Shown here piece after piece: positions 35,184 to 43,143 of a DNA stretch of 64,000 nucleotides. Source of the stretch: Parendozoicomonas callyspongiae (GTDB lineage: Bacteria > Pseudomonadota > Gammaproteobacteria > Pseudomonadales > Endozoicomonadaceae); NCBI RefSeq assembly GCF_023502345.1, contig NZ_JAMFLX010000008.1, positions 62,001 to 126,000 of the forward strand, read 5' to 3'. The notes under the pieces are model-generated. The model ran no database searches, had not been told where the DNA came from, and was given only the letters and a program-made list of their open reading frames with translations. Numbering within the stretch: the first letter of the stretch is position 1; each line of letters starts with the position of its first letter. The position numbers and the translations under genes are program-made.

Positions 35184-36707
35184 TTAGAGTTCGATATGCC
35201 TGGACTCCACGCTTTCAGCCGAATCCTCTTCTAAGTCACTGACAGGATGAACTCTGAGGTTTAGTTTGGTCTGCTGTCTCTGAGGGAAACCCCAGCGTAC
35301 AACTTCTTCAATGGAGGCCGTGATGCTGCCGGTAATAAGCGATGCAAACAGACCATCACGGAACTTGTAGAGAATGACCTCTCTCAGGGGGTGGTCCTGG
35401 ACACAGTCAACACCAAAGGATTTATAGATCTTATGGGTTATAAAGCCCACAGCCAGTGAACTGGCCATCATGGCAGCAGGTGTCACCTTATTGTCCCCGA
35501 AATATGCCCGCATGGTGCGGGGACCCAGCAACTGCCCGAGTGAAGCTCCAACAAATTTGGTAAAGCTTCCTGCCACCATTCCAGAAAGGTGGGACACTGT
35601 CCCACTTGAGCCATAACTGCTTCGGATAATGTAGAGTGGCGTTGCAGCAGAGAGAGAGATACCAGCCATAACCAGATTGGATGAAATATGTCGGGTTAAA
35701 CGGTCATCCGACCACTGACTGAGGTAGTCATCGACGAAGGGCATAATGGCACGGTTAATACCGAAAACAGTCGCGTTACTGATCTTGCCTTCATAGTCAT
35801 GGGTGATTTTGGAAGAGAGCAGATACCACAGTGAACCTGTGGCAAAACCGCCAAGAGCAGAGGTCAGAATTTTTCTTTTACCGGGTGAAAGACCGTAAAT
35901 ATTGTCAATCAACTTGCCTGACGCTTCCCCCAGCAGAAGGTTGCTGTGGGAAACAACCCGTGACATGGCGAAGAATTTGGAAGCTTCATACATGCTCAGA
36001 TTGTGTTTGCTGCCATCAAGGCCTACATCAGATATACCGGCGTAACTCAGGATCATAACGGCCATCACGCCCCGGGCCTGCCATTCCGGAGGAATTTTTC
36101 CCAGTCCCGGAATTGAGTACTGTTCGATAAGCGAGGCCATTCCCTCACCAACTTCCTCAACCAGGTTGTTGACTGATGCCATAACCATAAGGTGACCGGC
36201 GTTACCCCTCATGTTGGTGTCGGGGTGTCTCCAGCTCATTCCCGTACCGTCATTCACAGATCCCATGGCAATGGCCGCACCTAAGAGAGGCACCAGAACC
36301 CGGGCTCCATTTTCCACCATAGACCTTTTGGTTTTCTGGTGTTTCAGGTTCCAGTCGGTTGTGAACGAACTGTTGGCATTCTCTTTTCCCAAAGGCAGTG
36401 TCAGCCGGAAGGGATTACTGCCTAGCCTTACTGATCTGTCTGGAAGCGGGGCGTCCTGATGTGTTGCCGAGATTTCAATATCGGCAATTTTCTTGGCCAT
36501 GGCATTGGCAAGTTCAACCTGAAGATTACCGGATTCATCGGTTCTGTAATCAAATGTGCCAGAGTTGTCCTTATAAAGAACAATAATGCTTGGCTCTGGC
36601 ATTACTTGAGTGTCTGAATTTGTCTCTGTGGCTTTGGCCAGTGTCGGGATAAGTGTGTAAAGCAGGATGATTTTGAAGAAGTGCAACAGCCCCTTGTATC
36701 CCGACAT
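35184..36707 (-). CDS. Exported, membrane-rich protein of unknown function (507 aa)
   Basis: No family recognised. An N-terminal signal peptide (FFKIILLYTLIPTLAKA, cut near residue 26) leads into a beta-rich domain of about 100 residues (IIVLYKDNSGTFDYRTDESG...). A longer region follows with several Gly/Ala/Ser-rich hydrophobic stretches (VLVPLLGAAIAMGSV, ILTSALGGFATGSLWYLLSS, SLAVGFITHKI). These look like loosely packed membrane or membrane-inserting helices, rather like carrier or pore-forming proteins. The C-terminus is acidic (DLEEDSAESVESR). A strong SD (GGAGG) stands seven bases before the ATG and a good terminator follows, so the gene is expressed as one unit. One Cys only, so no disulfide. 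It may be a lineage-specific surface or secreted factor; this is inference. Confidence 0.8.
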   Translation of the reverse strand: MSGYKGLLHFFKIILLYTLIPTLAKATETNSDTQVMPEPSIIVLYKDNSGTFDYRTDESGNLQVELANAMAKKIADIEISATHQDAPLPDRSVRLGSNPFRLTLPLGKENANSSFTTDWNLKHQKTKRSMVENGARVLVPLLGAAIAMGSVNDGTGMSWRHPDTNMRGNAGHLMVMASVNNLVEEVGEGMASLIEQYSIPGLGKIPPEWQARGVMAVMILSYAGISDVGLDGSKHNLSMYEASKFFAMSRVVSHSNLLLGEASGKLIDNIYGLSPGKRKILTSALGGFATGSLWYLLSSKITHDYEGKISNATVFGINRAIMPFVDDYLSQWSDDRLTRHISSNLVMAGISLSAATPLYIIRSSYGSSGTVSHLSGMVAGSFTKFVGASLGQLLGPRTMRAYFGDNKVTPAAMMASSLAVGFITHKIYKSFGVDCVQDHPLREVILYKFRDGLFASLITGSITASIEEVVRWGFPQRQQTKLNLRVHPVSDLEEDSAESVESRHIEL

Positions 36708-36863
36708 CGGTAATCCTCCAGCGGAATTGAGTAGAATCTAGTGGGTGATAAGCCTAGTAGGGACTAGCGTGTAAGCAAGAGAGAAAACGTAATGTTACTG
36801 TTATCAAGCCTTAGAATAGTTAGAGGTGTCAATAAGATACATTCTTTTGGGATATATATCTGA

Positions 36864-36888
36864 TATTCCTTATAAAAACAAAGGAATA
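36864..36888 (-). terminator. Hairpin directly after the kefB-like gene
   Basis: A perfect 8-bp A/T-rich stem (36864-36871 with 36881-36888) abuts the stop codon of the minus-strand antiporter gene. With a U-rich loop but no U tail, it is a weak terminator candidate. Confidence 0.35.
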
Positions 36889-38871
36889 CTATTTACCTCG
36901 AAGGAGCAGGGCCTCACCGTGTTCAATCTGCTTTGAGGTGCCTTTCAGCAGCAGGACATCCCCTGAATTCAGTACCAGTCCGTCTGTTGGATCGATATTA
37001 GATCCTTCACGGGTTATCCGTTTGACTTCTACACCGCCTGCCTGCAGGTTTATATCTCCAAGGGCTTTTCCTACTGCCCAGGCTTTTTCTTCCAGAGTGA
37101 CGCCATGGCGCAGTTTGCATGGGTCGCCTTCGGCGGTGTGCAGTACTTCTGACTGCCCAAAAAAGAAGCCATGCAGGATATCGTAATGTTCTCGCCGTAC
37201 AGATTGGATACGCTGGGCAATGGAGTGTTCAGGGTGTCCAAGCATTGTCAGTACATGGCTGACAATCAGCAAACTGGATTCCAGCACCTCTGGGACAACC
37301 TGGGTAGCTCCTTCCTGTTTGAGAGTATCCATATGACTGTCATCGCGGGTTCTGACCAGAACCGGAACATAGCTGTTGACCTGGCGGATACCTTTCAGGG
37401 TTTCCATCGCGGCCCGGGAGCTGTCGATACAGATAACCACCATGCGGGCACGGTTAAGTCCAGCCGCTACAAGAAGATCCGTCCTGCGGCAGTCGCCATA
37501 GAATACCGGTTCGCCTGCACGGTTGGCTTCCTGAACATGAATGGGGTCGTCATCAATCGCGATAAAGGGAAGCTGATCCTCCTGGAGGAAGTGACTGATT
37601 GCCTGTCCGACCCGCCCGTATCCAAGAATCAGAATATGCTGGTGAATATCTTCCACCTGCTGGCTGATAACATCAGTTTCCTTGCGGGGCTCCCGGTTCT
37701 GGCGATTGCCATGGACAAACAGATCGGCCAGCGGACCACTGAACCGGATCAGCAGGGGAGTTGCCGCCATTGAGAAAATGGTGACCGACAGAATGAAAGA
37801 TGATGTGGAGGAGAGCAGCAGTTCGTGCTGATTGGCCAGCGCCACCAGGGCAAAACAGAATTCACCACTTTGAGCCAGTGATATACCTGTTTTAATCGCA
37901 GTCTTTTGCCCACGTTGGATAAAGTGAGCCAGCAAGGCGATTAAGCAGGCCTTAAACAGGATCAGTCCGGTTCCGGCCAGCAGAATCATATGCCAGTTGG
38001 CGATAAACAGATCCAGGTCAAGCATCAGGCCAACCGAGACAAAGAACAGTCCCAGCAGGATATCCCGGAAGGGGCGGATATCAGTCTCAATCTGGTGGCG
38101 GTAATGACTTTCACCCAGCATCATACCGGCCACAAAACCGCCGAGAGCCATGGAAAGATCCAGAAGATGTGTGAGCCAGGCAGCCACAAGGCAGACCACA
38201 ATTGCACTCAGAACAAACAGCTCTTCGGACTTGGTGCGGGCAATTTCATGAAACATTCTAGGCAACAGCCAGCGCCCAACCAGAACCATAAAGGCCACAA
38301 AGCCAATGCCCTTTGCCATGCTGATCATCAGCGAAGTGGACAGGCTTGTTTCGCCAATACCGGCAAGAGCAGGAATCAAAATCAAAAACAGAACGGCGGC
38401 TATATCCTGGAAGATCAATGTACCAATGGTCAGCTGGCCATGGCGGGAGCGGAGTTCATTTCGACGGGTCAGTTCTTTGGAAACAATGGCTGTGGAAGAA
38501 AGAGAGAGGCCAGCAGCCATAACCAGCGTTCCAACCGGAGAAAAGCCAAGAATCAGACCACAGAAGGCAATCAGCAGAGTGCTTATCAGAACCTGAAGTC
38601 CGCCCAGGCCAAATACAATTCGCCGCATGGCCAGAACATTGGCCAGGGAAAACTCCAGACCAAGAGAGAACAAAAGAAAAACCACCCCGATTTCTGCCAG
38701 CAGGGTGATATCGAATGTCCCGTCGATAATTCCGGTTGCCGTAGGGCCAAGAGCCAGACCCACCATCAGGTAAGCCAGGGTGTCAGGAATATGGAGACGA
38801 TGGAAAAAAGCGATAGCGACAACTGAGACTGTGAAGATAATCAACAGTTGATTGAAGAAACCGAAATCCAT
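36889..38871 (-). CDS. KefB/YbaL-type K+/H+ antiporter with TrkA-N and TrkA-C domains
   Basis: A CPA2 potassium:proton antiporter controlled by nucleotide binding. The 660 residues comprise about twelve helices (residues 1-380), with KefB-typical MVGLALGPT, EIGVVFLLFSLGLEFS and LSLSSTAIVSKEL...GTLIFQDIAAV. A cytosolic Rossmann RCK domain follows (HILILGYGRVGQAISHFL, about 415-432, then IDDDP and GDCRRTDLL). A TrkA-C domain closes the protein (about 575-655; VLNSGDVLLLKG). The architecture with TrkA-C resembles YbaL/KefB-like proteins more than glutathione-gated KefC. No KefF/KefG partner is adjacent. Divergent from the glutaredoxin-like gene over 235 bases. Confidence 0.93.
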   Translation of the reverse strand: MDFGFFNQLLIIFTVSVVAIAFFHRLHIPDTLAYLMVGLALGPTATGIIDGTFDITLLAEIGVVFLLFSLGLEFSLANVLAMRRIVFGLGGLQVLISTLLIAFCGLILGFSPVGTLVMAAGLSLSSTAIVSKELTRRNELRSRHGQLTIGTLIFQDIAAVLFLILIPALAGIGETSLSTSLMISMAKGIGFVAFMVLVGRWLLPRMFHEIARTKSEELFVLSAIVVCLVAAWLTHLLDLSMALGGFVAGMMLGESHYRHQIETDIRPFRDILLGLFFVSVGLMLDLDLFIANWHMILLAGTGLILFKACLIALLAHFIQRGQKTAIKTGISLAQSGEFCFALVALANQHELLLSSTSSFILSVTIFSMAATPLLIRFSGPLADLFVHGNRQNREPRKETDVISQQVEDIHQHILILGYGRVGQAISHFLQEDQLPFIAIDDDPIHVQEANRAGEPVFYGDCRRTDLLVAAGLNRARMVVICIDSSRAAMETLKGIRQVNSYVPVLVRTRDDSHMDTLKQEGATQVVPEVLESSLLIVSHVLTMLGHPEHSIAQRIQSVRREHYDILHGFFFGQSEVLHTAEGDPCKLRHGVTLEEKAWAVGKALGDINLQAGGVEVKRITREGSNIDPTDGLVLNSGDVLLLKGTSKQIEHGEALLLRGK

Positions 38872-39106
38872 ATCCCGCCCCTTGTAAAATGCTCTGGTCT
38901 TATATCGTGATGCACTTCATGCGACTGCGGTCTAAATTCTCGTTGCAGCGTTATGATTTGTTTCGGTATTTTTATTTCCAGATAGAACGGCTCGAACAAC
39001 CTATATCTGAATGCGACTGAATCTGTCGAAATTTCTCTTTAATCAAAGCACAATCTGACAATCAGCCATTAGCTTAGCATTTTCAAGGACTAATTGAGAT
39101 TCGCTT

Positions 39107-39367
39107 ATGCAACTTTTTCTTATGACAACAGCAGGTTGCCATCTTTGTGAGCAGGCACTTGAGATATTGAACGCTCTTCAGGAGCAGGCTGACTTCCAGC
39201 TGGATTTAATTGATATTGCTACCGATGATCAGTTGATTGACCGCTATGGCATCCGGATTCCGGTTGTTGTGGATGGCTGTTCAAAGAAAGAGCTGGGATG
39301 GCCGTTTACCGCACAGCAATTAGTCGATTGTTTTCATTTCAATTGTAACCGGGTTGAACATGCCTGA
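39107..39367 (+). CDS. Glutaredoxin-like protein (DUF836 family)
   Basis: A small thioredoxin-fold protein of 86 residues. The redox motif CHLC is at residues 11-14 (TTAGCHLCEQA), the cis-Pro is in IRIPVVV, and a C-terminal helix is present (FTAQQLVDCF). DUF836 proteins resemble glutaredoxins, but their partners are not established. It overlaps the start of btuF by eight bases, so the two are translationally coupled, possibly tying this protein to corrinoid uptake. Confidence 0.92.
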   Translation: MQLFLMTTAGCHLCEQALEILNALQEQADFQLDLIDIATDDQLIDRYGIRIPVVVDGCSKKELGWPFTAQQLVDCFHFNCNRVEHA

Positions 39368-40259
39368 TAGATCATTTGCATACAAATCCTTAAAAATATT
39401 TGCGTTTATCCTTTTAGCCGGGCAGTCCCATGCCGAGGTCAAAGTGATGGACTCACTCGGCCATGAAGTGGTTGTCCAAGGTCTGCCGAAAAGAGTCGTC
39501 AGCCTTGTTCCTCATGGCACAGAGCTGTTCTGCATGGCAGGAGGTTGTGACCGTCTTGTGGCTGTCAGCGCCAATAGTGATGCCCCTGAGTCAGTGAAAA
39601 AGTTGCCACATATCGGCCCATACAATGCTATTTCACTGGAGGGAATCCTTTCCTTTAATCCTGATCTGGTACTGGCCTGGCCTTCAGCTAATCCTACCGA
39701 TGTTCTGGCACAGCTTAAGCGATTGGGAGTTCCGGTCTATGAAACAGATCCGGAAACGATTGAGCAGATTGCCGGTGAGCTGCGTGCCATGGCAAAGCTG
39801 TCGGGATCACAGCAGGGGGATCTGGAAGCGGCCAAGTTTCTGGATGGCTGGGCCAAACTCGAAAACATGTATGCGAGGCGCAGGCCAGTGCCGGTTTTTC
39901 TCCACATCTGGGATAACCCGCTAATGACATTGAATGACCAGAGTGCTGTTTCTTCCGTGCTGAAAGTCTGCGGGGGTTACAATATTTTTGGTGATGTATC
40001 AGTCAGGGTGCCTCAGATATCAGTGGAAGAGGTTGTTGCCCGACAGCCTGTCCTGATTGTTGAGGGAGATCACCGTCAGCGTAAGGAGAGTGGTGAGCTG
40101 GTCAAATACTGGCAACCATTCAATACAATACCGGCCGTGAAGAATCGTGATATTTACAGCATCAATGGCGACTATCTTCTCAGAGCAACACCGAACTTGC
40201 TCAAGGGAGCCAATGAACTTTGCGGACTTATAGATCAGGCAAGAAAGCGAATGAAATAA
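39360..40259 (+). CDS. btuF: Periplasmic vitamin B12-binding protein (BtuF-like)
   Basis: Binds cobalamin in the periplasm for delivery to a BtuCD-type ABC importer. The protein of 299 residues has a signal peptide (LKIFAFILLAGQSHA), then the class III binding-protein fold. RVVSLVPHGTELFCMAGG is the family's first block (residues about 40-58). It is followed by IGPYNAISLEGILSFNPDLVLAWPS and later EDVVARQPVL-like EEVVARQPVLIVEG. Only this subunit is present here; the permease and ATPase must lie elsewhere. ATG 39360 is the start used; TTG 39354 would add two residues. Substrate could also be an iron-siderophore, but metH in the window and the LAWPS-type block favour B12. Confidence 0.87.
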   Translation: MPDRSFAYKSLKIFAFILLAGQSHAEVKVMDSLGHEVVVQGLPKRVVSLVPHGTELFCMAGGCDRLVAVSANSDAPESVKKLPHIGPYNAISLEGILSFNPDLVLAWPSANPTDVLAQLKRLGVPVYETDPETIEQIAGELRAMAKLSGSQQGDLEAAKFLDGWAKLENMYARRRPVPVFLHIWDNPLMTLNDQSAVSSVLKVCGGYNIFGDVSVRVPQISVEEVVARQPVLIVEGDHRQRKESGELVKYWQPFNTIPAVKNRDIYSINGDYLLRATPNLLKGANELCGLIDQARKRMK

Positions 40260-40325
40260 AGCTGTTGGAAAATAGTTTCCTGTCGCATATGTTATTGGTA
40301 AGAGAGTTTACAGACAGGAAACTGA

Positions 40326-41222
40326 GTGAATCAAACAAAGGTCAATCTCTCTGCAGAGGGTAAAGCCCGTTTACTGAAGCGGGCTTCGCTGGCTTCGGTC
40401 GCAACAGCTTTTATTTTAATCATGGCCAAACTGGCGGCCTGGGGTGCAACAGGTTCTGTCAGTATTCTGGCGACTTTTATGGACTCCCTGTTAGACGCCT
40501 TCGCTTCAGTGATCAATCTGATTGCTGTGTCCATTGCACTGAAACCTGCGGATGAAGATCACCATTTTGGTCATGGAAAAGCGGAGCAGCTCGCTGCGCT
40601 GGCACAGTCGGCCTTTATTGCCGGTTCAGGAATGTTCCTGATCCTTCACGCGATAGAGTCTGTTCGGTCCGATGATGTGATCGATAATGGCAGAATTGGA
40701 TTGGCAGTAATGGGGTTTTCCATACTGTGTACCCTGCTTCTGGTGATGTATCAGACCTATGTGGTCAAACGTACCGGTTCCATGGCAATAGCCACTGATT
40801 CCATGCATTACAAGATGGATCTGTTGACTAACCTTGGGGTCGTCCTGGCTTTGTTCCTGGCTGCATCGGGTTACCCCTTAACTGACCCTGTGATAGGAAT
40901 CGTCATAGCCATTTATATGATTTTCAGTGTGGGAAAAGTTGCCTGGGATGCGGTGCAGATGCTGATGGACAGGGCGTTAAGTCCTGAGCAGGATCAGCAG
41001 ATCCGGGATCATGTGATGAAAATTGATGGTGTTCTGGGGATGCATAATCTGCGCACCCGGATGTCCGGGGTCAGGCCCATTATCCAGTTTGACCTGGATC
41101 TGGATGGGGATCTTTCTCTCAGGGAGGCGCACAGTATTGGCAAGCGCACTGAAAAGAGGTTGCTGAATGAAATCCCTGATGCTGATATCACCATTCATCT
41201 GGATCCAGAGAAGAGGGAGTGA
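40326..41222 (+). CDS. fieF: Cation diffusion facilitator, FieF-type metal exporter
   Basis: An inner-membrane Zn2+/Fe2+ : H+ antiporter. The 298 residues start at a GTG with AGGAAA upstream. Six helices are present. The first metal site comes from TM2 (ATFMDSLLDAFASVINL; Asp-x3-Asp) and TM5 (ATDSMHYKMDLLTNLG; His-x3-Asp, the DxxxD/HxxxD set of FieF). The loop motif DEDHHFGHGKAEQLAALAQ binds metal between helices, and the C-terminal cytoplasmic ferredoxin-like domain (about 210-298) contains the dimer-interface site around GMHNLRTRMSG and HLDPE. Asp in both half-sites suits Zn/Fe transport. It probably protects against metal excess. Followed by a 179-base region before the RING gene. Confidence 0.93.
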   Translation: MNQTKVNLSAEGKARLLKRASLASVATAFILIMAKLAAWGATGSVSILATFMDSLLDAFASVINLIAVSIALKPADEDHHFGHGKAEQLAALAQSAFIAGSGMFLILHAIESVRSDDVIDNGRIGLAVMGFSILCTLLLVMYQTYVVKRTGSMAIATDSMHYKMDLLTNLGVVLALFLAASGYPLTDPVIGIVIAIYMIFSVGKVAWDAVQMLMDRALSPEQDQQIRDHVMKIDGVLGMHNLRTRMSGVRPIIQFDLDLDGDLSLREAHSIGKRTEKRLLNEIPDADITIHLDPEKRE

Positions 41223-41401
41223 TCGGTAAATATCCGTGGGTAAGTTGTTAATTTCTGTAATGAATATCTCAGTGAAATTCTTATAACTCTTTAAATTTCA
41301 ATATATTCTGACACCAAGTGCCTTGCCGGTGACAAATCACACCACCAAGAGGCATTCAGCCTTTGCTATATATTCTGCCATCAAATCAGACTGGGGTTGA
41401 A

Positions 41402-43057
41402 ATGGCATTGTATTGGTTAGGAAGAACTGTCCAGGGAGCGGGAAAGTGTCTGGCTCTGGTTATTGTTCTCACACTGACTAGTCATTCGGCTCCGGTTAAA
41501 GCTTCAGGTTATTATGAGCCAGGCAGGGGAACCTGGCTTAATATCGGTAATTCATGGGTACTGCTCAGGGACTTTGATGCGCAGTACACTATGTCTGCCA
41601 TGATTGGGTCTTCATTGCTTCAGCTGGGACTGCTCGGATTGTACCGGGGGTCTCAATTTGCTCTTCGCGGTCTGGCTGTGCCGGATTATCTTGTGCCTTC
41701 TTCAAGTCAATCCAAACTGATTTCAATGGGAGTATCAAGTGCCAGTGCTGTGCTATTTCATTATTACATGCACAGGGATCGTGAGACCGAAAGCGAACCA
41801 CCTGAGCCTTCCAACCAATCTCGGCTGATCAGCGGTGAAACATCCTTTCTTGCCCCCATACATATCGTTAACAGCAGCCTTTCCAGGCATTTCAGACTGA
41901 ATCTGTACCGCTATGCGCGTGAATTTCCCATGTTGGACATTCGGGATATTTCAGGAAGCCAAAATAGTATGGAATCAGGCAGAGACTCAGCTACCGAGGT
42001 TGACACCTCACCAGGATGGATGGAGCAAGGGCATGATGAGGAAGCCCGCGGGGCGGATCTGGATTATCTGGCGCAATATATGCGCATTTCAAAACAGTCA
42101 CGTATTCAGCTCAGGTTACACAGGGAAAACCAAAAAATTGCCCTGGTGGTCAGCACGCTCGGGACTAACAGTGACAGTTGGTACAATTACAAAATACCGC
42201 TTGATGGTTTTAGTGAGTGGAGCATTACAGATATTCCTCTGCTGACTTCATGGATTCTGTCACCCGAGGTTTTGGGGATTATCAATCGAGTTGTCATTCC
42301 CATTAAAGGGAGTCGCTATTTATCGGAACAGTCTGTCAACGAGAGCTCAGAATTTACTGTGGCACAGGGAAGCTATCCCTGGGACTACTTGATAACTCTT
42401 AAAACTCCTCTCTCAACCCCTGATTTTGGCAGCCATCCTTACACAAACTATGGCATGTTCCATGGTGATGCCATTCAGCGGCAGGCCATGCCATCAGGCC
42501 GGTGTTGCGGGGCAAGTGATCCTGTCTGCACGGGCGTCTTAACTGTCACCGGTGAGGATCCTGTCTGGCCTCTTAACCAGGTAGGGGGGCTATCGCCATC
42601 GAAGCTTCATTATTTTCCAGGTCCTGTGAGGATGCGGGAACTCTCATCCCTGAGTGACGATAGCGATTGGGAGCCTTCTCCGTACATTGAGGTACCCTCC
42701 TGGGTCAGCCATGCGGTTTTATTGCCCCTTCATATTGGTCTGAATGTTCTATTACATTCAATCGCGGATAAAGTATTGCCAGTGCCTGAGACAGTCATCA
42801 GGGAGGAAGTGCCAGACCTGGCAGGTGCTGATCCAGCATCATCAGCACCAACAGGTTCAGCTTCCGATGAAACGGTATCGACATCAATGGAGTGCAGTGT
42901 CTGTCAGGATACTTATAAAGCAGGTGAAAAGGTTTGTGAGACGTGGTGTGGGCATTTCTTCCATGTTGACTGTTTCAATCAATGGTTCAGGGCACAAAAC
43001 ACCTGCCCAATGTGCAGGGACGAATCAGGCCTTATGGTTCGTGAGGTAACTCTCTAG
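41402..43057 (+). CDS. Exported protein with transmembrane segments and C-terminal RING-H2 finger
   Basis: A 551-residue protein with a eukaryote-style RING-H2 domain, rare in bacteria. Start ATG 41402 has TGGGG about six bases upstream; an upstream TTG adds 13 residues with no benefit. Features in order: signal peptide (LALVIVLTLTSHSAPVKA, about residues 16-34); hydrophobic segments near 55-75 (SAMIGSSLLQLGLLGLY) and 105-120; a mixed soluble region to about 430 with no family recognised; a hydrophobic helix (HAVLLPLHIGLNVLLHSIA, about 437-455); a Ser/Ala/Pro linker; then the RING, Cys498 to Cys538. The zinc ligands read CSVC...TWCGHFFHVDC...CPMC, a perfect C3H2C3 order, with Val between the first two Cys, Trp (QWF) and Pro-Met-Cys-Arg, the residues that contact an E2 enzyme in eukaryotic E3 ligases. 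Transmembrane helix followed by RING-H2 is the layout of eukaryotic ATL/Goliath ligases. Single-gene unit. Confidence 0.88.
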   Translation: MALYWLGRTVQGAGKCLALVIVLTLTSHSAPVKASGYYEPGRGTWLNIGNSWVLLRDFDAQYTMSAMIGSSLLQLGLLGLYRGSQFALRGLAVPDYLVPSSSQSKLISMGVSSASAVLFHYYMHRDRETESEPPEPSNQSRLISGETSFLAPIHIVNSSLSRHFRLNLYRYAREFPMLDIRDISGSQNSMESGRDSATEVDTSPGWMEQGHDEEARGADLDYLAQYMRISKQSRIQLRLHRENQKIALVVSTLGTNSDSWYNYKIPLDGFSEWSITDIPLLTSWILSPEVLGIINRVVIPIKGSRYLSEQSVNESSEFTVAQGSYPWDYLITLKTPLSTPDFGSHPYTNYGMFHGDAIQRQAMPSGRCCGASDPVCTGVLTVTGEDPVWPLNQVGGLSPSKLHYFPGPVRMRELSSLSDDSDWEPSPYIEVPSWVSHAVLLPLHIGLNVLLHSIADKVLPVPETVIREEVPDLAGADPASSAPTGSASDETVSTSMECSVCQDTYKAGEKVCETWCGHFFHVDCFNQWFRAQNTCPMCRDESGLMVREVTL

Positions 43058-43087
43058 GCAGCCTAAGGTCTTCTTGACTAAGGGGGG

Positions 43088-43136
43088 CATGTCTTGACCT
43101 GAACTGAGTCTGGTTCTCTGTCCAGGCCAAGACATG
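43088..43136. terminator. Large hairpin between the RING gene and the RND pump gene
   Basis: CATGTCTTG (43088-43096) pairs with CAAGACATG (43128-43136), and the stem continues with four of five further pairs, giving 13 of 14, around a 21-base loop. It lies between converging genes and likely ends both transcripts, though U tracts are short. Confidence 0.6.
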
Positions 43137-43143
43137 TTGCCAG

